Positions 56,527-64,000 of a DNA stretch of 64,000 nt are shown one piece after another. A model generated the notes under the pieces. That model was not told the origin of the DNA. It did no database searches and saw nothing but the letters and a program-made list of their open reading frames with translations. The stretch is taken from contig NC_061471.1 of the NCBI RefSeq assembly GCF_022581195.2, forward strand, positions 4,464,001 to 4,528,000, written 5' to 3'. Position numbers and translations under genes: made by a program. Positions within the stretch are counted from its first letter, which is position 1. The number at the start of each line of letters is the position of its first letter. This DNA is from Helicoverpa zea (lineage: Eukaryota; Arthropoda; Insecta; Lepidoptera; Noctuidae).

Positions 56527-59500
56527 ATGATAATAAACAACAACGTTGTTACGACTGGCCCGGCGTTAAATGTGCCTGGCCACTTGTCTTTCGGCCAGTA
56601 TGCAATAGACAAATTGAGACTACATTGCGAAGGGGAAGATGCTGTAGCTCTGGTAAGATAAACTATGTGCTTGTGTATTTATGTTTAGTAGTTATTCTTG
56701 TAACAATTTAGCCAGTGTGTCAACCAATCTATTTCATTATAAGGTACTTATATGGCTCTGGAATTTGGTCCATTATGCGGGTGCATTATCCTTGACCTAT
56801 GAGATTCTGCGAACAATAACTTTATAGGTACTTCAGATAAAGCAGCGTTTCGTTTATGTTAACGTAGATATTTTATGTAAATGAGACACAAGATGATAAG
56901 AATCTTATGTAAAGTACGTAACTAGGTGCATGCATTAGCGTCGGGAAGTAGTGGTATAAATTAGGTAGATTCAGACCTTTATTCAAAACTGTTTATAATA
57001 ACAATATACTACCTGAATAAAAATAGTACATAGTGACATAGCTATACCTACATAGTGATAGCATTGATCAGTAACATCCGCACGGGTCGACTGATCAAAG
57101 GTTTAGTTCCGTGGATGGAGAGTTATCTCGTAGCGAGATCCTCGATCCGGGCTGAAATTTGTATCTACCCCTTTTCCGTAATAAGCCAGGTACTCAAGCA
57201 TCGGGACCTAGTTAGACCATATCCAATAAAGTTGGGACCTATTTCAAATGTAACGCATGACAAAAGAATAGATTATAAAGAGAAACGCAGTCCTATCATG
57301 TTATAACGGATTTTGTAGTTCATAATGCAGATCACGAAATTCCTTTTTACAGATTAATGGAGATACCAATCAGAAAATATTCTTCAGACAGATATTGCAA
57401 GAAACTGTCAATGTGGCGACGGGACTTAAACGACTGGGAGTGCGACGTGGCGATGTGGTCGCCTTGTGCAGTGAGAACAGAGACGAGTTCCTCTTCGCTG
57501 CCCTGGCCAGCATCTGCTGCGGTGCCACCCTCACCACCTATAACGTAATGTACACCAAAGGTAGGCACTTACTGTCAGTCCCTGGAAAACCCATTGCAAT
57601 GGGATTAGGATGGATCCATGGAATTAGGTACGCAACATAATAAATTTATGACGTAACCCAATCCAACGATCCAGTACGGTACCAACAGAGCAGAAAATAA
57701 AATAGGTGTAAATTATTAACGTAGGTACCTATTCTAGGAAATACTGGACATTCATTTCTGGGTACATTACCCAGTGACAGCGATGAGGAGCAATTTTTTG
57801 ATGCAATGTATTAGTTTTAAGTTGTATATTTAAGTTTATTTTTAATTTATAAAATTAATGTAAATATTTTGTAAATATTATGTAAATATTTCTAGGAAAT
57901 TAAATTCTTAAAGCAGTTTTTTGTTCATTTTAAGATGAAATGACGCACGTGCTAAAAATATCACGGCCAAAAATTATATTCGCTTCGGAATTGGGACTTA
58001 AGCAGAATTTGGATATATTTAAATCAAATTCCAGTATTGAGAAAGTGATACAATTGAATGGAAAACCTATTGCGGGCGGTGTTATTGACTTCAAGAGTGT
58101 CGGAGTGCAGGTGAACCCGTATGAATACGAAGCAGAAGAAGTCCAGGGCTGGTCGGACGTCGCCTACATACTGTACTCATCAGGCACTACCGGATTGCCC
58201 AAGGGAGTCATGCTCACGCACCTCAACGTGCTCTACTCTGCGTCCAGTTTTGAGTAATTATGCAATCGTTTTATCAGGATCGCTTTTTTGGATGCGAATA
58301 AGCAATTATAGCATAGCCAAGATGACTCAGCAAAATAAAAGATACAATTTGATAAATTTTTAATCATAGATAGGTACATTGAGTAGATAATAAATACACA
58401 CGAAATACGTTTGCGAAAATAGAATGTATCTACCGAAGCGCTAATATAACGTTTCAAAATCGCTGTTGCAAGAGTAAATCACACCCATACCAAATCATAA
58501 TTAATGATATTTTGGTTTACAGTACACTTCTAATACATGTAATCTGATATTTCAGAGCAGAGTCTAACCCACTGGAAATTTTACTGACGATAGTACCATG
58601 GTACCACGCCTATGGTTTAATGTCAACTATCAATTATATTCTGATTAAGAAGAAGCTGGTCTATTTGAATGGATTTAACCCTCTCAAGTATTTGAGCGCT
58701 ATACAGGAATACAAAGTACTTATATAACTATCTACCTAAATATTTTTGAGCTGTCTGTCTATCTATACATTATACACACCTTTAATAAATATTTTTGAAA
58801 GTGGTTTTTGCAATCTACCGAATTTCTAATCGCCAAGTAGCAACAAATATAGATAACAGATAATAAATTATAGTTTTTACTTCGCACAAATATTTAATAT
58901 TATTTAAATATTTACCTTAATCCTGGATTATACAAAGGATGATAATGAATAACGCATTTGGTAAACATTTTTAGGTTACCTGTTTGGCCACAGTGCCTCC
59001 TATCGTAGTGTTTCTGGCGAAGGCACCCATAGTGGAGAAGTATGATTTGTCTTCTGTCACCGCCGTGTGGTGCGGGGCAGCTCCTCTCTCCTCGGATACT
59101 ATCAATCAGGCTATGAAACGGTAAGAACAGTCTAACAGACGATCCTCCACAAAAGCGACTAAACAAGTTTTTGTACCTGCTTATGTGGACGAGTTATACG
59201 AGCGGTAATATCGGATCGAAGGGGTAGGTAATATAATATAGGATCTTGAAAATGTACAAACTTGTGACAAAACTAAAACCGATGTACCTTCTGGAGCCCT
59301 TCATGTACTAGGGTCGTGCTGGTTAGGTACCTACTCTTCCAATCAACCAGCAGTCTATTGTTGTTGTAGCCTCATGAAGATATTGACATTAAATACTTAC
59401 TATTTAACTACTAATACTTACTATAGTAGATTACTAGTCGGATTTCGTGAGTGATTTTATGTGATTTTACTAGTGATTTTAACGATCGATCATGCTTTTC

Positions 59501-62077
59501 AGCCTGCGAAACTGCAGGGCTATATTCCAAGCATATGGTATGACTGAGACTTCACTGGCGGCTACAAAGGACCTTGACGATGAGAATATTGCGAAAAAAC
59601 CTGGAAGTGGCGGCTATCTTCTTCACGGTGTAAAGGCCAAAGTATGCCCCTTACTGTTTCAAACTTTTAAGCGAACCAAACCTACGTGTCAGAAATTAAT
59701 TATAGCAATTTCCAGGTTGTAGATATAGAAACTCGCAAAAGACTGGGTCCTAATGAAAACGGAGAGATATGTCTGAAAGGACCAATCATCATGAAAGGCT
59801 ATGCTGGAGACGAAGCTGCCACGCGCTCCATTTTCGATAACGAGGGCTACATGAAGACGGGTGACATCGGCTACTACGACAAAGATGGATGCTTTTTCAT
59901 TGTCGACAGACTTAAAGAACTGATAAAATATAAGGGATATCAGGTAGGAAACTATAACATTTAAAACACCTCGCCACTATAAAGAGTAGATGCCGTTCTA
60001 TTGTATTCCAATATTAGTGTAGGAACCTAATTATTTTTAACTAGCTTCTGCCAGCGACTTCGTCCGCGTTAGAGTCGGACTTTGTGCAAAGAGAGGAAGA
60101 AATAATAAACACCAGCCCCTCCAATTATCTAAATCTATGCGTACTTACTGCTTGTTTAAGTAATAAAATGTAAACTATTAATAATTTGTAATTTGAACGA
60201 ATATTTAAACACAAAAATAACTAATAGGTACCAACCTATTTTATAAAATAACAACAAAAGAAAGTTAAAAATAAATTATTTAAAACCTAAGGGTGCGTCC
60301 ACATCTGGCGAATGCGCCGCGAATGCGCAGCTCGCGAGCCGATCGCGAGCTGTCCGCGAGCTGCGCGCGTGCATTTTTGTTCGTGCGCCGCTTCTGCGCC
60401 GCCCGCGCGCAGCTCGCGCGCGACCTAAGCGCCGCACGCGAGCGGCGCGCAGGCGGCGCGCGACGTCTGCCATCTTCGATAGTACTGAGCCAATATACGG
60501 AACTGTAAGGGCGAGAACTGATTGCGCGCAGATCGCGCGCCGCTCGCGCGCTCTATACGAGCCTTGCGTGAGTTGCGCTAAAGAGGCGCACCGAACTATT
60601 GCAGTGACTGCACGCGCGCAGCTCGCGGACAGCTCGCGATCGGCTCGCGTGCTGCGCATTCGCGGCGCATTCGCCAGATGTGGACGCACCCTAAAAGTCG
60701 CGCAATAAGGTTGAACGCTCTGAACGTCTATTCGCATCAATCGCACCAACACAGCCAAAATTGTATGAAGCTCGCGCAGCCACCGCGCCGCGGGTCGCGT
60801 CGAGCGCGGCGACCGTTGCACAAAAATGATCCTTATAGCGTGATTCAGTATTCACGCGCGGTGGCTTATTACCGTTTTTCATGTATAACTTTGGTGTTTC
60901 TTTACCGATTTAAATCATTCTTTTTTTAATGAATAGGTAATACTGTTAACTATTTTTAATTAGTATGAGTGAGAGTGTTATAAACGAAATAGTAGACAAA
61001 TATAATCAGAAAGCTCCGAACTGCTAAGCTACCGAGAGTTTTACGTGTTATTGTGAGTCAACCATAAAAGATAGACATATGCTGCCACGGGATATTTTTT
61101 ACATAATTTTATGGAGAACACTTCCGTCGTACATGGTTTCTGTGTAGCTGTTACCATTAGGGTTGCACACGCGACGGAAGCTTAAAAAATGGAGTAAATT
61201 CTCCCGTTTCCCCAACATTTACCTTCACTGCTCTGCTCCTATTGATCGTAGCGTAATGAAAAGTATCCTATAACCTGCCCAGGAGTATGAAGAATATTTG
61301 TGCCAAGTTTCAGTAAAATCCGTCCAGTAGTTTTTGTTTCCATAACGAACATACAGACAGACAGACAGACAGACAAAAATTTTACTGATTGCATTTTTGG
61401 CATCAGTATCGAGCACTAATCACCCCCTAATAGTTATTTTGGAAATATATTCAATGTACAGAATTGACCTCTCTACAGATTTATTATAAGTATAGATTTG
61501 TCATCATATATTGCCAATACATTGCTTATCGATTCGAAATCCTCACTCACAGAGGAGGTATTATTTTCTTTACAATCGAATGCTTGTACTTGGAGAGATA
61601 TGAATGTTCAAATAATTTATTTGCTGATCAAGCGTGTTATCTGCTATGTTACGAACATAGCTACAATCTCGTTATAGTTAATGCTCGTTATAGTTTTATT
61701 TATAGTAATTACGGAAGTAAGTACTATAAATAAAAGTACATCTACAACAGATAAATGATAAAAAAATATTTAGATGATAATATATATATAATACCTACAT
61801 ATGCATAGGTTAGTACAGTTAGTAGGTAGTTTGAATTTGTTACTGTTAATATTCGAAATAGTAGGTATTCATTGTTCGTCAGAGTGAAGTTAGTTGTGGC
61901 ACACAGGTAGCCCCTGCGGCGGTGGAGAGCACAGTGCTGACGCACAGCGGCGTGGCGGAGTGCGGCGTGGTGGGCGCGCCCGACGAGGCGGCTGGCGAGC
62001 TCGCCACCGCCTTCGTGGTCAAGAAGGCGGGAGCCACCCTCACTGAGAAGGAATTACTCGAATTCACCAATGCACGT
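56527..62077 (+). CDS. Luciferase-like acyl-CoA synthetase, paralog 2, last exon not found
   Basis: Eight exons join in frame: 56527-56652, 57353-57560, 57935-58253, 58556-58715, 58975-59120, 59503-59641, 59716-59943 and 61907-62077 (499 codons). Domain order is as in paralog 1: YSSGTTGLPKGVMLTH (P-loop, from about residue 192), PWYHAYG, QAYGMTET, CFFIVDRLKELIKYKGYQ, then the C-terminal domain up to TEKELLEFTNAR. Exon sizes 2, 5, 7 and 8 are identical to paralog 1 (208, 146, 228 and 171), and the other junctions are at equivalent places. The expected ninth exon of about 41 codons with the SGK lysine and a possible SKL end is not seen between 62078 and 64000; the good donor at 62078 suggests it lies beyond the window. 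The 1.96 kb intron 7 contains a MITE and other repeats. Confidence 0.9.
60291..60691. mobile_element. GC-rich Harbinger-like MITE with ~83-bp inverted arms
   Basis: The ends GGGTGCGTCCACATCTGGCG and their mirror are flanked by TAA (60288-60290 and 60692-60694). The arms match over about 83 bp with one difference that I can see. The interior is dominated by GCTCGCG and CGCGCGC words, giving spurious long frames on both strands. It lies in intron 7 of acyl-CoA synthetase paralog 2. Confidence 0.85.
61160..61400. repeat. Dispersed repeat with (ACAG)n tract
   Basis: TGCCAAGTTTCAGTAAAATCC, CCGTCCAGTAGTTTTTG and a five-fold CAGACAGA run near 61350-61372 form a block I recognise as the 3' region of a common lepidopteran retroelement. 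In intron 7 of paralog 2. A short 'CTAGCTTCTGCCAGCGACTTCG' piece at 60042 is a related kind of tail. Confidence 0.55.
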
Positions 62078-63207
62078 GTAAGTTTTCACCTACCTAAGTA
62101 CTAACCAAATGCCACGCCCTGGTGATTACCTTACTAACAAATCACTATCACACATGTAGAATTAAGTAGTTTTTTCTATTTACTTTCCCAATGAAATCTA
62201 TTTCAATTCAATCTGTAAAGGACATTGTTCCGGCTCCATACATGTTCTGCCTAAGAACCGTTTGAATGGAAAGTGACTTCTATAAACTCTTAAAATTATA
62301 TGGAATCCTATGAAATAAGTTTTCACGAACGGACACTTCAGGAAACTAAAATAATTACGAAAAAAGTTAATATTTTGAGGTTATAAATAAAAAATAACCA
62401 AGCTTGCGTGAAATATCAGAGTAGTGTTATCAAACTACACTATACAAAATATCAACAATACTATGTACAGCTCTATATGTTCTCTTCTAGATCTAGGAAA
62501 AGACTACTCTACTAGATACTAGGAAAAGAGATAGTAAATAGTCAAGTTTAAGATAATTCTTTGACAATGATCATTTTATAAAGTTGCATTTTCTGTCTGT
62601 CCCTATGAATGCTTTAGATCTTTAAAACTACGCGATGGATTTGGGTGCGATTTTTTTTTATTTTTTTTTAATAGATAGAGTAGGTCAAGAGGAAGGTTAA
62701 CACCAAGGTTTTATATTGCCACCGTGCGAAGACGGGGCGTGTGACTAGTTTTCATAAATGCTTAGAATTTTTATGAAAAACAACTACCTAAACGCTTTTG
62801 CTTTCAACGTTACGTTTCTTAATATATAGTGAATCCACTTTGGATTTGTGATAAAACGTATCCAAAATGGAAGAGTTCCATTCACCACAATTCATAAAAT
62901 ATCGATATTATTACGATAGAGAATTATTTATTTAAATGATTGATACTACTTTTATATTAGACAGTTACCTAGCTATCTACATGCCATAAGGCGGGAATCG
63001 AACCCGCGGTCTATTACCAAGAAGGTACAGACCATACTAAAAATGTCATTACCACACAAAATAATTTAACAGTTAAAGTAAGGTTTACCAATAACAATGA
63101 AAGAGGTTTTCGAGGATGTGCAATAAAAACAATATTTATATTCAATTAAAGGTTTTTAATCATCAATATTTCTCAATAATATATTATCTAAGAACTGAGC
63201 AGGGGGT
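62078..63207. other. No exon found; includes a dispersed repeat
   Basis: Searched for the missing last exon of paralog 2 without success. About 62590-62755 (ACTACGCGATGGATTTGGG ... GTGCGAAGACGGGGCGTG) is a degenerate common repeat. At about 62993-63030 GGCGGGAATCGAACCCGCGG is a box-B-like mirror within repeat sequence, not a foldable tRNA. Confidence 0.5.
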
Positions 63208-63691
63208 TCAATTGAGTTTTGGTATCTCGCCCAGCTTAAATACCAGATAATAGTCATTATGTGGGCACAACAGCCCACTGTTCTCCGCCCAAAGATACAA
63301 TTGCAACAGTATGCCTGATGGTAGGAGCTTCTTACAAAGTACACAATTGCGTCCAACAGTGCATTGCATCTTATTATGCTCGACTGCTTGAGACCAACAC
63401 GTCGTACATATAAGGTCATGAGCTTCAACCTGTAATAATAAATACAAAAAACATTAGTAAATATCAAGTAACTTGCAATTGTGGCAATTGATTTGAAAAC
63501 CGAGAAATTGTGTGCTTATGAAAACATAAGTAGGTAGTAACATTCTTATCAAAATTAGAAAAACACTTTCGTAGACCACTTACCATACGGGGAACGGTCC
63601 ATTGTTGTATGCAACGAAGTATATCTTCGTTTTCTAATACCAAAGAACCTCCAGCAGATCCACAATTTATACAATATACTATATTCTGCAT
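63208..63691 (-). CDS. Small Cys-rich (ZAD-like) protein, 109 aa
   Basis: Exon 1 (63584-63691) and exon 2 (63208-63429) join in phase 0 at CGTATG|GTAAGT and TTACAG|GTTGAA, giving 109 residues. Exon 1 has VYCINCGSAGG and a Trp (QQWTVPRM); exon 2 has LICTTCWSQA and then CTVGRNCVLCKK. The two CxxC pairs and the 'ICxxCW' signature resemble N-terminal zinc-binding domains (ZAD-like) of lepidopteran zinc-finger proteins, with a third Cys cluster following. No C2H2 fingers follow before the stop. An overlapping ATG six bases upstream (in another frame) exists but gives no domain. It is on the strand opposite to acyl-CoA synthetase paralog 2 and may be nested in that gene's last intron. Confidence 0.65.
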
Positions 63692-64000
63692 CCATTGTTG
63701 TAATTATAATATAACTAAATTCGATCACAGACAGAGCAATATCCGAAAATGCTAGTAAAATCCAGTTCTTCACACAAAGCCGAGTCTACCAAGTACGCAA
63801 TCTAATCGGAGTCCGTAATCAAGCCAAAGTTGTTAGAATAAAACCATGAAACGCATAGAAAATCACAAAAGAAACGATAGTCGCAAAGCTATCAAACTGA
63901 CTTCTAGCAAACTGACTGAAGTACACCAGTGTTGCCAATTACGAAAACTATAATCCTACTCGAGTGCCAAGCTAGAAATTCGCGATTTCGCTCAAAACCA
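63692..64000. other. Upstream flank of the small Cys-rich gene
   Basis: No exon or conserved element recognised up to the window edge. Confidence 0.4.

Noticed and set aside
60276..60929. A 181-codon minus-strand frame and overlapping plus frames
   Set aside because: They coincide with the palindromic GC-rich MITE at 60291-60691; Arg/Ala-rich translations mirror each other and show no domain.
62993..63030. tRNA-like GGCGGGAATCGAACCCGCGG on the plus strand (box B on the minus strand)
   Set aside because: No acceptor stem, D-arm or anticodon arm can be drawn around it; likely a repeat fragment.
1..64000. CRISPR arrays, bacterial operons, rRNA genes
   Set aside because: None is seen; direct repeats present are transposon-related and the gene structure is eukaryotic.

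Overview
The window is eukaryotic nuclear DNA: short exons with GT-AG introns, AT-rich intergenic sequence and very many dispersed repeats. Gene content (arthropod-style ZAD protein, luciferase-type acyl-CoA synthetases with a peroxisomal SKL end) and the repeat families (the element running between 'ctagcttctgcc' and 'taatattagtatagat', the tRNA-headed SINE, the 'gttccgtagcc' repeat) point to a moth or butterfly; noctuid-like is my guess, not a demonstrated assignment. All exon models below were built by hand from splice signals and reading-frame continuity.

Layout. 1-4300: a structurally complete pogo-type DNA transposon with an intact 733-codon transposase. 6.1-10.9 kb: the first two coding exons of a secreted WAP-like cysteine-rich protein (minus), whose intron holds the whole NDUFA8 gene (plus). 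14.2-16.1 kb: RPAC1/POLR1C (six exons, plus). 17.3-17.9 kb: a small ZAD-only protein (plus). 18.65-21.37 kb: a 2.7 kb element whose two ~0.7 kb arms are almost identical inverted copies. 21.6-29.7 kb: IFT54/TRAF3IP1 (six exons, minus), with a consensus RFX X-box 167 bp upstream of its start codon and several hAT-type insertions in its introns. 32.1-32.9 kb: a broken THAP-like reading frame lying between inverted repeats. 33.2-37.7 kb: a ten-exon, roughly 13-finger C2H2 protein with an AT-hook-like N terminus (plus). 37.7-45.8 kb: no host gene recognised, many MITEs and a hAT relic. 45.9-48.9 kb: BPNT1 (plus). 49.1-52.5 kb and 56.5-62.1 kb: two divergently transcribed paralogous acyl-CoA synthetases with matching intron positions; the first ends in SKL, the last exon of the second is not in the window. 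63.2-63.7 kb: a small Cys-rich two-exon protein (minus).

The host genes are mostly unrelated housekeeping functions (respiratory complex I, Pol I/III, ciliary transport, sulfur/PAP metabolism, acyl activation), so there is no operon-like logic. The unusual content is the mobile DNA: many insertions can be delimited to the base by target-site duplications (TA, TAA/TTA, or 8 bp), one even with its empty site preserved, and the long inverted repeat could make a long hairpin RNA if transcribed.
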